Numbered from the stretch's first letter, positions 1-6,431 are shown. The stretch: 11,797 nucleotides of DNA from an uncultured Bacilli bacterium (GCA_944364705.1 CALVWH010000036.1:1-11797), one strand, 5' to 3'. The notes: generated by a model not told the origin, from the letters alone. Numbers and translations: made by a program.

Positions 1-315
1 GGCAAGAATAAATAAAAGTAAAAAGATTAATAAAATTATTTTCCATATTTTTCTTTTTTTCTTTCTTTTTTTCTCTTTTTTTTGTTTTGTTTCATAAGTT
101 TCTTTCTTTTTCTTCATTTCATAAATTCCTTTCTTTTTAGGGATTTTCTTTTTTTTCTTTTTTAAAAGTGGTGGCAAAAACCATAAAAGATCTAAGGCAG
201 CAACAATAAAAAAAGCTTTTAGAAATCCAATGGTAAAGATTCCAATTATGAAGGTAAGTAAACTAATGATAATGACAAGGATGTTTGTTCCATAATTAAA
301 TAAAAATTTTTTCAT
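1..315 (-). CDS. ponA: N-terminus of a probable class A penicillin-binding protein (PonA-like), cut by the window edge
   Basis: The reading frame starts with ATG at 315-313 and stays open for 105 codons to the window edge. Visible segments are a hydrophobic stretch at about residues 9-27, a second at about 30-48, a very lysine-rich segment at about 51-88, and a third hydrophobic stretch from about residue 90. The last two resemble the basic cytoplasmic tail plus single membrane anchor of class A penicillin-binding proteins, which polymerise and cross-link peptidoglycan outside the membrane. No catalytic domain lies inside the window. The name rests mainly on context: recU and ponA form a conserved operon in Firmicutes, and this gene follows recU immediately, with an AAGGAGG site overlapping the recU stop codon. 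The extra hydrophobic hairpin before the lysine-rich segment is unusual. It could instead be another membrane protein. Confidence 0.6.
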   Translation of the reverse strand, partial: MKKFLFNYGTNILVIIISLLTFIIGIFTIGFLKAFFIVAALDLLWFLPPLLKKKKKKIPKKKGIYEMKKKKETYETKQKKEKKRKKKRKIWKIILLIFLLLFILA

Positions 316-324
316 TCGTCCTCC

Positions 325-882
325 TTATAAAAATTGATCAACAATTTTTAAATAATCAACTCTAGGATAAACCGTATCTTTAAGCAGGAAACCTTCTTTT
401 TGAAAATAAGATACGGGAATGGATTTTCTATTTTCTGAATCAAGAAAATGTTTTAAGGCATCATAGCTTAAATAATAAGTTTGATTTAAACAGGAAAAGC
501 GAACGATTAAAAAACCAATTCCACCATGTTCTGTAATTTTCTTTAAGTGTTCAATTTGATGGGTATGAATGTTTCGTAAAGGAAAAAACCTCGTATTTCT
601 TGTTTCTTTTGCTTCAAAATCAATATATTTTCCTTTATAAATTCCATTATAATCCGTTGTCGAAGGTACTTTAAAGTAAGCTTCGGTTATTTTTGCTTCT
701 AATCTTGATGGATAATCAACTTTCGTAATGGTAATTGGGGTTGGTTTTTTGTAAATAATTGCTTTGTTGGTATCGCGATAAAATTGATTGGATAAATTGA
801 TTTCTTCTTCTAATCCCATACCGCGGTGACTATAATTTACAACTTTTTCTGTTTTTTTGCAAATTCCACAAGGATGTTTCAT
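325..882 (-). CDS. recU: Holliday junction resolvase RecU
   Basis: RecU is the Holliday-junction-resolving endonuclease of Firmicutes and acts in recombinational repair and chromosome segregation. The 185-residue product matches the family across its length: an SHRGMGLE segment at residues 18-25, KKPTPI at 45-50, KVDYP at 54-58, STTDYNG at 74-80 and YIDFEAKET at 86-94. D77, E90 and K92 sit in the places expected of the metal-binding nuclease residues. The start (ATG at 882-880) keeps the conserved RGM motif and has an AAGGTGG site just upstream. A short N-terminal piece carries a lone CGIC motif (residues 5-8), which I do not regard as a full zinc site. The probable ponA gene follows 9 bases after the stop and shares its leader, so the two are very likely one operon. 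Confidence 0.95.
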   Translation of the reverse strand: MKHPCGICKKTEKVVNYSHRGMGLEEEINLSNQFYRDTNKAIIYKKPTPITITKVDYPSRLEAKITEAYFKVPSTTDYNGIYKGKYIDFEAKETRNTRFFPLRNIHTHQIEHLKKITEHGGIGFLIVRFSCLNQTYYLSYDALKHFLDSENRKSIPVSYFQKEGFLLKDTVYPRVDYLKIVDQFL

Positions 883-898
883 ACGACCACCTTATAAC

Positions 899-927
899 AT
901 TATACTACAAAAAAAGCAAGATTTCCA
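899..927 (-). promoter_or_regulatory. Promoter for recU-ponA
   Basis: On the minus strand a perfect TATAAT lies at 904-899. A weak -35 (TGGAAA, 927-922; four of six bases match TTGACA) is 17 bases upstream. Transcription would begin about ten bases before the recU start codon. Confidence 0.6.
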
Positions 928-979
928 CTCTCTGTGAAGAATATGAATAAATTGTAAGAAAAAAAAGAAGAAAAATTAG

Positions 980-1018
980 TTCTAGTTTTGTCGAAGAAAA
1001 AGAAAGAAAAAACTAGAA
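980..1018. repeat. Perfect 10-bp inverted repeat in the recU / small-ORF divergent region
   Basis: TTCTAGTTTT at 980-989 is exactly complementary to AAAACTAGAA at 1009-1018, with 19 bases between. The right arm ends four bases before the TATAAT of the rightward promoter. It could be a paired operator or an RNA hairpin. There is no GC-rich stem followed by a U tract, so it does not look like a terminator. Confidence 0.6.
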
Positions 1019-1019
1019 A

Positions 1020-1028
1020 TGTTATAAT
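1020..1028 (+). promoter_or_regulatory. Extended -10 promoter upstream of the 41-residue small ORF
   Basis: TGTTATAAT combines a perfect TATAAT (1023-1028) with the TG of an extended -10 element. No recognisable -35 lies 16-18 bases upstream, where the sequence is purine-only. The predicted start point is near 1035, leaving an untranslated leader of only about nine bases before the ATG at 1044. Confidence 0.6.
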
Positions 1029-1043
1029 ATATTCGGTGATGAT

Positions 1044-1169
1044 ATGAAAGAACAAGAAATTCTTGAGGAAGTTGATAAGATTTTAGAAAATGTGAAAGAT
1101 GTTCGGCGTAATTTAATCTTTATTCCTAGGGAAAATGAGGAAGAAACGGATGAATTTTTATGGAAATAG
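1044..1169 (+). CDS. Small acidic protein, 41 residues, function unknown
   Basis: ATG at 1044-1046 opens a 41-codon frame ending in TAG at 1167-1169. The product begins MKEQEILEEVDKILENVKDV and looks like one amphipathic, charged helix, followed by a hydrophobic patch near residues 24-28 and an acidic tail. It has no membrane segment or cysteine. A consensus -10 box sits at 1023-1028 and a weak GGTG at 1035-1038 could serve as ribosome site. The gpsB promoter begins only six bases after its stop. I do not recognise the family. The balanced amino-acid content, well-placed promoter and position just upstream of gpsB favour a real gene over chance, but the length is too short for certainty. Confidence 0.55.
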   Translation: MKEQEILEEVDKILENVKDVRRNLIFIPRENEEETDEFLWK

Positions 1170-1174
1170 GAAAT

Positions 1175-1213
1175 TTGACAAAAGTTGACAAATGATTTTT
1201 TTTTTGAGATAAT
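1175..1213 (+). promoter_or_regulatory. gpsB (and probably rnpB) promoter with duplicated -35 element
   Basis: A perfect TTGACA (1185-1190) is separated by 17 bases from GATAAT (1208-1213), which carries an upstream TG (1205-1206) as in extended -10 promoters. A second perfect TTGACA lies exactly ten bases earlier at 1175-1180. The start point would fall near 1220, upstream of the gpsB ribosome site. Confidence 0.8.
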
Positions 1214-1225
1214 CTTCATGTATAT

Positions 1226-1232
1226 GGAGGTG
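1226..1232 (+). promoter_or_regulatory. Ribosome binding site fixing the gpsB GTG start
   Basis: GGAGGTG lies six bases before GTG 1239-1241. An ATG one base-pair earlier in register (1237) is out of frame, and the in-frame ATGs at 1185, 1218 and 1224 lie before or at this site, so the GTG is the supported start. Confidence 0.8.
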
Positions 1233-1238
1233 TATAAT

Positions 1239-1577
1239 GTGTATCAAGATCGAATTGTTTTGACCGCTAAGGATATTTTGGAAAAAGAATTTAAAATTGA
1301 TACAAGAGGTTATAGACCACAGGAAGTAGATAAGTTTTTAGATCTTGTGATAAAAGATTATGGTGGATATAATAGTCTTTTAAGGGAAAAAGATAGAGAA
1401 AATAAAGAATTGCTGGAAGAGAATATGCAATTGAAACAAGAACTTAGAACATTAAAGACAAAATTAGATGCCATCGAAGAATCTTCTTCAAGTGGAGGAA
1501 ATGTTAATAATGTCGACTTGCTTCGTCGGTTATCAAATTTAGAAAAAATCGTTTACGGAAAAGAAGAAAAAGAATAG
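1239..1577 (+). CDS. gpsB: Cell-cycle protein GpsB (DivIVA-like)
   Basis: GpsB is a cytoplasmic coiled-coil adaptor that binds the short cytoplasmic tails of penicillin-binding proteins and moves them between side-wall and septal growth. From the GTG start the product has 112 residues. An N-terminal DivIVA-type domain covers about residues 1-40 and contains TRGYRPQEVDKFLD. A heptad-rich coiled coil spans about 41-80, followed by a Ser/Gly linker. The C-terminal LLRRLSNLEKIVYG closely matches the family's oligomerisation tail. That tail distinguishes GpsB from the longer DivIVA. The stop (TAG) lies inside the predicted 5' strand of the RNase P RNA. A probable PBP gene, its usual type of partner, is only about 0.9 kb away on the other strand. 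Confidence 0.95.
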   Translation: MYQDRIVLTAKDILEKEFKIDTRGYRPQEVDKFLDLVIKDYGGYNSLLREKDRENKELLEENMQLKQELRTLKTKLDAIEESSSSGGNVNNVDLLRRLSNLEKIVYGKEEKE

Positions 1578-1936
1578 TATTTAGGTAAACGCTGCATGTT
1601 TTCATGTAGAGGAAAGTCCATGCTCGCATAGTCTGTGATGACTATAGTGTTTGTGTATAGGGAATTCATAACCTATAGAAGCGTAAGCTTACGGCGGCAA
1701 AAAAACCTAAACGAAAGCATGGTTTGAGTAGCCATAAAGTGCCATAGAGACGAGTTTTTTAAGAAATTAAAAAAGTGGAACGTGGTAAACCCCACAAGCG
1801 AGAAACCCAAATTTGGTAGGGGAACCTAATAGAAGAGAAAAAGAATTTTCTATGGGATTGACAACGTCAATAGATAAATGTTTACCCATCTAGGAATAGA
1901 GGACAGAACATGGCTTATAAAATATTATTTTTTTTT
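1573..1936 (+). ncRNA. rnpB: RNase P RNA, type B
   Basis: This is the catalytic RNA that removes 5' leaders from tRNA precursors. Conserved blocks occur in the right order: TAAACGCTGCA and AGAGGAAAGTCCATGCTCGC (about 1585-1628), GTGGAACGTGGTAAACCCC (around 1776-1795), GCGAGAAACCCAAATTTGGT (around 1798-1818), and near the 3' end ACAGAACATGGCTTATA. The order and content match the Bacillus-type RNA. AATAGTATTT at 1573-1582 pairs with AAATATTATT at 1920-1929 (one G-U) to form P1. The T tract at 1928-1936 then lets P1 act as terminator. The ends are inferred from this pairing. The 5' arm overlaps the last codons and stop of gpsB, and I see no promoter just upstream inside gpsB, so the RNA may be cut from a gpsB transcript. 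Confidence 0.95.
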
Positions 1937-1952
1937 GAAAGCGAGGTATTCG

Positions 1953-2426
1953 ATGAAAGATATTGGCCAGAAGCTGAAAGAAGCAAGAGAAACGATTGGT
2001 CTTTCTTTAGAAGAAACCGCAAATGATTTAAAAGTAGAAGATTCACAAATTGCAGATATTGAAAATGGTAATTTAAAAGCTTTTGATGATATTGTTACTT
2101 TAAAATATTTTATTCGTGATTATGCAAAATATTTAGGATTAGATTATGATGATATTGTGGATGAATACAATGAATATCTATTTGATTCCACATCGAAAAT
2201 ATCATTAGCTGATATTAAAGAAGCAAAAAGAAGAATTGAAAAAAAAGAAAATAAAGAAAAAGAGAAAATCGTAAGATCTCCTTATACGATTATCAGAAAA
2301 GATCGTACCAAACAAAAAGTTATTTTATGGAGTCTTTTGTTTTTCCTTCTATTTCTATTGGTTAGTTATTTGCTTTTACAACTTTTATTTACACAAAGTA
2401 GTCCAGTAGAAAATGTAATTAGATAG
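1953..2426 (+). CDS. rodZ: RodZ-like membrane protein with N-terminal helix-turn-helix
   Basis: RodZ links the MreB cytoskeleton to the wall-elongation machinery. From ATG 1953 the product has 157 residues. An Xre-type helix-turn-helix domain occupies about residues 1-70 (IGQKLKEARETIGLSLEETA, then DIENGN). A charged linker follows, with a Lys/Glu-rich part near 90-107, then one membrane segment at about 123-146 and only about ten residues outside. The large extracytoplasmic domain of longer RodZ proteins is absent, as in a compact form. An upstream in-frame ATG (1878) lies inside the RNase P RNA, so I use 1953, which has GAGG six bases upstream. The rodZ-pgsA pairing is conserved in Firmicutes, and pgsA follows nine bases after the stop. 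No dedicated promoter is visible; transcription probably comes through rnpB. Confidence 0.85.
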   Translation: MKDIGQKLKEARETIGLSLEETANDLKVEDSQIADIENGNLKAFDDIVTLKYFIRDYAKYLGLDYDDIVDEYNEYLFDSTSKISLADIKEAKRRIEKKENKEKEKIVRSPYTIIRKDRTKQKVILWSLLFFLLFLLVSYLLLQLLFTQSSPVENVIR

Positions 2427-2435
2427 GAGTCGTTT

Positions 2436-3029
2436 ATGAATTTACCAAACAAATTAACGATGGGGCGCATTGTTATGGCGATCCTTATCATCATATTATT
2501 ACTTTTTCCGTTCGAAGCCGTAGGTATCCAAATACCAAAATTATTTATTAATGAAAGCATTGTAGTTGATATTAAATATTTTATTGCTGGAGTGTTATTT
2601 ATCCTTGCTTCCTTAACCGACTTTTTAGATGGTTATATTGCTAGAAAATATCATTTAGTAACGGACTTTGGAAAAATGTTAGATGCGATTGCTGATAAAA
2701 TCTTAGTAAATTCCGTTTTGATCATTTTAGCATCCACAGGATTTGTTCATCCAATTATTGCCGTTATTGTTGTAATGCGTGATACGGTTGTAAATACCAT
2801 TAAAATGATTGCTGGAAACAAAGGAAAAGTTGTTGCAGCCATTAAAACTGGAAAAATAAAAACTGCTTGTTTGATGATCGGGATTGTTTTAACTTTATTC
2901 TATAATTTACCATTTGAACTTTGGAATTTACGAGTTTCTGACTTTTTCTTAATAATCGCTGCGATCTTTTCGATTATTTCCGCAGTGGAATATTACATGC
3001 AAAACAAAAAATATATTATTAGTAAATAG
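2436..3029 (+). CDS. pgsA: CDP-diacylglycerol--glycerol-3-phosphate 3-phosphatidyltransferase
   Basis: PgsA is an integral membrane enzyme that transfers a phosphatidyl group from CDP-diacylglycerol to glycerol-3-phosphate, the committed step to phosphatidylglycerol. The 197-residue protein has several hydrophobic segments and the full CDP-alcohol phosphatidyltransferase signature DG(x)2AR(x)8G(x)3D(x)3D, with D65, G66, A69, R70, G79, D83 and D87. D62 completes the acidic metal-binding set. The N-terminal MNLPNKLTMGRI fits the usual PgsA start. The Shine-Dalgarno TAGGAG (2424-2429) overlaps the rodZ stop codon, six bases before ATG, indicating co-translation in one operon. The gene ends with TAG followed directly by a strong terminator. 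Confidence 0.95.
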   Translation: MNLPNKLTMGRIVMAILIIILLLFPFEAVGIQIPKLFINESIVVDIKYFIAGVLFILASLTDFLDGYIARKYHLVTDFGKMLDAIADKILVNSVLIILASTGFVHPIIAVIVVMRDTVVNTIKMIAGNKGKVVAAIKTGKIKTACLMIGIVLTLFYNLPFELWNLRVSDFFLIIAAIFSIISAVEYYMQNKKYIISK

Positions 3030-3056
3030 GAGTACCAAAGAGGTACTCTTTTTTTT
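3030..3056 (+). terminator. Intrinsic terminator after pgsA
   Basis: GAGTACC (3030-3036) and GGTACTC (3042-3048) form a perfect 7-bp stem with a five-base loop, followed by eight T residues. It begins at the base after the pgsA stop codon. Confidence 0.92.
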
Positions 3057-3078
3057 AGAAAGGAACATCTAACAAAAA

Positions 3079-3783
3079 ATGATGATGCAAAAAATAAAAG
3101 AAGAAATCATTCAAGGATATCAAGTTTCTTATTTCATTTATCCACAAACTTTACAAAATATAAACCAAAAGTATTTTATAGTACCTGCTTATATGCTCAT
3201 AAAAAAAGAAAAATATGCTTTTCTTGCAGATATTTTTGAAATTTTAGATTTACAAAAAATATCTGTACAAGATCCAAATTATTATGAAACAGGATATCAA
3301 ATTATGGGGATTCTTTCGAATGATGGATCGATTGCTTTTCCAGATACCGTACTAGGTTTTTCTTACCTTTGTCCATATCTTTGTTCTTTATCTAAAGATG
3401 AATATTATGCTTCTTACTATACCGAAGAATTTCATGGACATTTTGCCCATGGTTGTCATTTTTCTTTAAAAAAAGGAGAAATCAACCTTTTAAAAGAAGG
3501 ATTACCATCGACTTTAAAACTTACTTCAAATCCTTTTTTACTAAGCGACCACCATCACTTTTATAACGCCAAAAAACAAACGTTATCCAAAAAAGAATAT
3601 GCTTATTTAAGTGATTTTTTTCTTCTAAACAATCGATGGATTGCACTTGCTTGTGAGAAAGAAGATCAAAAACTTACTTATTTTTATATTGATGAAGAAG
3701 AAAAAATATGTAGTAAGAAAAAAACAGAAGGAGAGTCTTTGGAAAAGGATTCGAAAGTTTTCCTTAAGAAAAAATTTCTTTGA
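3079..3783 (+). CDS. Hypothetical protein with clustered His and Cys residues
   Basis: I do not recognise this 234-residue protein. It lacks a signal peptide and membrane segment, so it is probably cytoplasmic, and it is rich in Tyr, Phe and Lys. C98 and C102 (YLCPYLC), then H119, H121, H124, C126 and H127 (FHGHFAHGCHF), then H158-H160 (DHHHFY) could hold a metal, which is only a suggestion from spacing. The C-terminus is lysine-rich. TAA at 3070-3072 blocks an earlier in-frame start. Three ATGs follow one another at 3079-3087, and the only ribosome site (AAAGGA, 3058-3063) is 15 bases or more upstream, so initiation looks weak. It sits just after the pgsA terminator with no good promoter of its own, and before the nadK promoter. 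Confidence 0.75.
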   Translation: MMMQKIKEEIIQGYQVSYFIYPQTLQNINQKYFIVPAYMLIKKEKYAFLADIFEILDLQKISVQDPNYYETGYQIMGILSNDGSIAFPDTVLGFSYLCPYLCSLSKDEYYASYYTEEFHGHFAHGCHFSLKKGEINLLKEGLPSTLKLTSNPFLLSDHHHFYNAKKQTLSKKEYAYLSDFFLLNNRWIALACEKEDQKLTYFYIDEEEKICSKKKTEGESLEKDSKVFLKKKFL

Positions 3784-3808
3784 TCATAAAAAGTCAAAGT
3801 TTTTTTTT
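3778..3808 (+). terminator. Probable AT-rich intrinsic terminator
   Basis: CTTTGA (3778-3783, including the stop codon) can pair with TCAAAG (3794-3799) across a ten-base loop, followed directly by nine T residues. The stem is short and AT-rich, so efficiency may be low. Confidence 0.5.
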
Positions 3809-3815
3809 GAAAACA

Positions 3816-3844
3816 TTTACAAGAATGTTGCTTTGTGATATTGT
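3816..3844 (+). promoter_or_regulatory. nadK promoter
   Basis: TTTACA (3816-3821) and TATTGT (3839-3844) are 17 bases apart, and TG at 3836-3837 makes an extended -10. The leader to nadK would be about 70 bases and contains a small hairpin (CGTTTT 3861-3866 with AAAACG 3877-3882) of unknown role. Confidence 0.7.
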
Positions 3845-3920
3845 GAAAGTAGAGGATAGGCGTTTTAAAAATTAGGAAAACGAATTCAAATAAAAAATCT
3901 AAACCTTTTAAGGAGGAAGT

Positions 3921-4703
3921 ATGATCAAAAAAATAAAAATTTTTTCAAATGAAAACGAAAAATGTCAAAAAATAAAAACACAATTAGAAAATCTTTTTCT
4001 TAAAAATAATTTTTCTATGGAAGAAGATTTTGATTTAGGAATTGCGATTGGTGGAGATGGCTCTTTTTTAAGAATGCTTCATCAAGTTAACTTTAAAGAT
4101 GCTTTTTATATTGGAATTCATGCAGGAACGTTTGGTTTTTCACAAGAGATCGACCCAGAAAAATTAGATTTGTTTGTTGAAAAATTGAAACAAAACGTAT
4201 TTCAAATCGAAGAAATTGGTTTATTAAAAACAACGGTAACGACCAAAACAGAAAAAATTTCTTTTCTTTCTTTAAATGAAGCTATCTTTCAAAAAGAAAA
4301 TTTAGGCGTTTGTAAATATGAACTTTATATTGATGAAAACCTTTTAGAAACTTATGCTGGAGATGGCCTTATGGTAGCAACCTCTTTTGGTTCTACTGCT
4401 TATAATTTAGGATTTCATGGAAGCATTGTCCCAAGAAACTTTTCCGTGATTCAAATTACTCCAATGGCTCCTTTATATAGTCCAATGTATCCTAGTTTAA
4501 AACAATCCTTAGTTCTTCCAGAACAAACCAAAGTAAGAATAAAACCAGTGGCAAATTTCGAAAACTTTTTAATTACGCAAGATGGAAAAAGAAAAGTTTT
4601 TTGTGATGTGCAAACCATTGATTTAGAAACAGAGGATCGAAAAATAAAACTATTATCCATGGATTCTTATATTAACACGCTTCGATCAAAATTTTTGTTA
4701 TAA
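3921..4703 (+). CDS. nadK: NAD kinase
   Basis: NAD kinase phosphorylates NAD to NADP in the cytoplasm, setting the supply of NADPH for biosynthesis and redox defence. The 260-residue product has the family's glycine-rich GGDGSFLR at residues 44-51 (GGDGT in most relatives, so Thr is replaced by Ser), the NE pair at 119-120, and AGDGLMVATSFGSTAYNL at 146-163, which forms the nucleotide site. The length is close to Bacillus NAD kinase. ATG at 3921 has a strong AAGGAGG four bases upstream, and its own promoter lies at 3816-3844. The next gene starts 69 bases on with no terminator seen between, so the two are probably co-transcribed. Confidence 0.95.
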   Translation: MIKKIKIFSNENEKCQKIKTQLENLFLKNNFSMEEDFDLGIAIGGDGSFLRMLHQVNFKDAFYIGIHAGTFGFSQEIDPEKLDLFVEKLKQNVFQIEEIGLLKTTVTTKTEKISFLSLNEAIFQKENLGVCKYELYIDENLLETYAGDGLMVATSFGSTAYNLGFHGSIVPRNFSVIQITPMAPLYSPMYPSLKQSLVLPEQTKVRIKPVANFENFLITQDGKRKVFCDVQTIDLETEDRKIKLLSMDSYINTLRSKFLL

Positions 4704-4760
4704 TAAAAAAATTTTAAAAATTACACAAAAACAACATATTTGTCCGGTAAACTGTTAATC

Positions 4761-4766
4761 GGAGGG
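4761..4766 (+). promoter_or_regulatory. Ribosome binding site fixing the arylsulfotransferase start
   Basis: GGAGGG lies six bases before ATG 4773. An in-frame TTG at 4740 is upstream of this site and is not supported. Confidence 0.75.
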
Positions 4767-4772
4767 ACGCGA

Positions 4773-6410
4773 ATGAAAAAAATAAACTATGGAAAAATCT
4801 TTCTTCGCCTAGCGATTATCTTTGTGGTTCTTTTTCTTATTATGATTATGATTTATCAAATCTCAAAGAAAATCAAAAAAGATAATTTAAATTCTTATGA
4901 TTGGATGTATGATCATATTACGTTTGTACAAAATGAAAATTTTGGAAGCGATATTTATGAAGTCATTATGCCAGAAGATGTTTCGATGTATAATTTAAAA
5001 TATCAAGAAGCTTTAGACGATAAAATCTTTGATTTGCACCAAAATCATCGATATGATCAACCAGTTCTTATGTATAATCCTTATGGAACCAATCTTTTAT
5101 CGTTAAACTTATATTTTGAAAGCGATGAAAAAATTTTGGTATCTTATCAAATTGATACCGATGGATTTCCATCGTTTCAAAGAGATTTAGATTATCAAGA
5201 AGAACAAGCATACCAATTAATCGGATTTCTTCCAGGGTACGTAAATACTTTAACGTTAACATTTAAAAATGAACAAGGACAGCAAATTTATCAAAAACAA
5301 ATCGAAGTTGATTTTCGCAATGTAAAAGCAAGTGTGGATACGACAATCGAAACGGAAAATGGCGATAGTACGGAAGCTTTAACTGATGGTCTTTATGCAG
5401 TTTTAGGACACGATAAAACTTATAATTCGAATATATATTTTTATGATAACGATGGTGTTTTAAGAGGAGAAATTCCGTTAAAAGGATATCGAACCGATCG
5501 AATTGAATTTGTCGGAGATTGTATGGTTTATACCTATGATCAAAGTCACTTTGCTTTTGTTAATTCCTATGGAAAAATAGAAAAAACTTATAACATCGGA
5601 AATTATACCTTCCATCATGATTATCGCTATGATGAAGAAAACAATCGTCTTCTTATTTTAGCCCAAGAAAAAGGAGCAGATACGATTGAAGATCGAGTAA
5701 TTTCTTTAGACTTAAGTACCGGAGAAGTAAAAGAACTTTTAAATATGGAAGATTATTTAGGGGAATTCAAAGAAAAAAGTTTCCGTCCAGAAAAAAATAC
5801 TTATGGTGGAACAGAACTTGACTGGGTTCATTTAAATAGTATCGATTTCTATGAAGATTCTTTATTTTTAAGTTCTAGAGAACTTAGCTCTATTATTAAA
5901 ATCAGTTCTTTTGATACCGATCCAAAAATAGACTATATTATTGCTGATCCATCCATGTATGAAAATAGTAGCTATCAAAATTTATTGCTTTCAAAAGTTG
6001 GTGATTTTACGTCCAACGCTGGACAGCACTCGGTAAATTTCATTGATCTTGATGTTCAAAATGGAAAATATTATTTAACGTTATACAACAACAACTATGG
6101 AGGATCCGCAACCATGCCAGAGTTTACTTTTGATAACTATCCAGGAGTTGGTTCGTATGAAGAAGGAGAACATTCCATGTATTATAAATATTTAATCGAT
6201 GAAAAAGCAAAAACTTATACGTTAGTACAAGAAATTGACGTTCCATATTCTAGTATTGTAAGCAATGTAGAAGATTATAAAAAAAATATCATTTCTTCTT
6301 CTGGAAAAAGTCATTTATTTGAAGAATATGACAAAAATGGAAAATTAATTCGTCGATTCCGTTATCCTTCGAAAAAATTTGCTTACCGTGTAATCAAATA
6401 TGATTTATAA
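4773..6410 (+). CDS. Membrane-anchored arylsulfate sulfotransferase (AssT family)
   Basis: AssT enzymes move a sulfate group between phenolic compounds through a covalent sulfo-histidine, without PAPS. The 545-residue product has a short basic N-terminus and one hydrophobic anchor at about residues 8-30 with no cleavage or lipobox motif evident, so the rest should face outside. A beta-sandwich-like region follows (about 60-190), then a propeller-like repeat region. Residues matching the known active site appear in order: H282 (HHDYRYD), H353 and N355 (DWVHLNS), R369 (SSRELS) and H419 (GQHSVNF), the last corresponding to the sulfated histidine. Only one cysteine was noticed, unlike the disulfide-containing Escherichia coli enzyme. 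It follows nadK without a clear promoter and ends at a terminator. The family is confident; the natural substrate is unknown. Confidence 0.9.
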   Translation: MKKINYGKIFLRLAIIFVVLFLIMIMIYQISKKIKKDNLNSYDWMYDHITFVQNENFGSDIYEVIMPEDVSMYNLKYQEALDDKIFDLHQNHRYDQPVLMYNPYGTNLLSLNLYFESDEKILVSYQIDTDGFPSFQRDLDYQEEQAYQLIGFLPGYVNTLTLTFKNEQGQQIYQKQIEVDFRNVKASVDTTIETENGDSTEALTDGLYAVLGHDKTYNSNIYFYDNDGVLRGEIPLKGYRTDRIEFVGDCMVYTYDQSHFAFVNSYGKIEKTYNIGNYTFHHDYRYDEENNRLLILAQEKGADTIEDRVISLDLSTGEVKELLNMEDYLGEFKEKSFRPEKNTYGGTELDWVHLNSIDFYEDSLFLSSRELSSIIKISSFDTDPKIDYIIADPSMYENSSYQNLLLSKVGDFTSNAGQHSVNFIDLDVQNGKYYLTLYNNNYGGSATMPEFTFDNYPGVGSYEEGEHSMYYKYLIDEKAKTYTLVQEIDVPYSSIVSNVEDYKKNIISSSGKSHLFEEYDKNGKLIRRFRYPSKKFAYRVIKYDL

Positions 6411-6431
6411 CTTGCATTCGCAAGTTTTTTT
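6409..6431 (+). terminator. Intrinsic terminator after the arylsulfotransferase gene
   Basis: AACTTGC (6409-6415) pairs with GCAAGTT (6420-6426) around a four-base loop and runs into a seven-base T tract. The stem begins within the stop codon. Confidence 0.88.

Noticed and set aside
1022..1219. Minus-strand ORF of 65 codons
   Set aside because: It is antisense to the small ORF and the gpsB promoter, is Ser/Phe-biased as expected of an AT-rich shadow, and lacks a ribosome site.
1878..1952. Longer rodZ starting at ATG 1878
   Set aside because: This would place 25 codons inside the conserved 3' end of the RNase P RNA; ATG 1953 begins the helix-turn-helix domain correctly.
3641..3838. Plus-strand ORF overlapping the end of the His/Cys gene
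   Set aside because: It is a frame-shifted shadow with a low-complexity Lys/Phe product, crosses the terminator and promoter region, and has no ribosome site.
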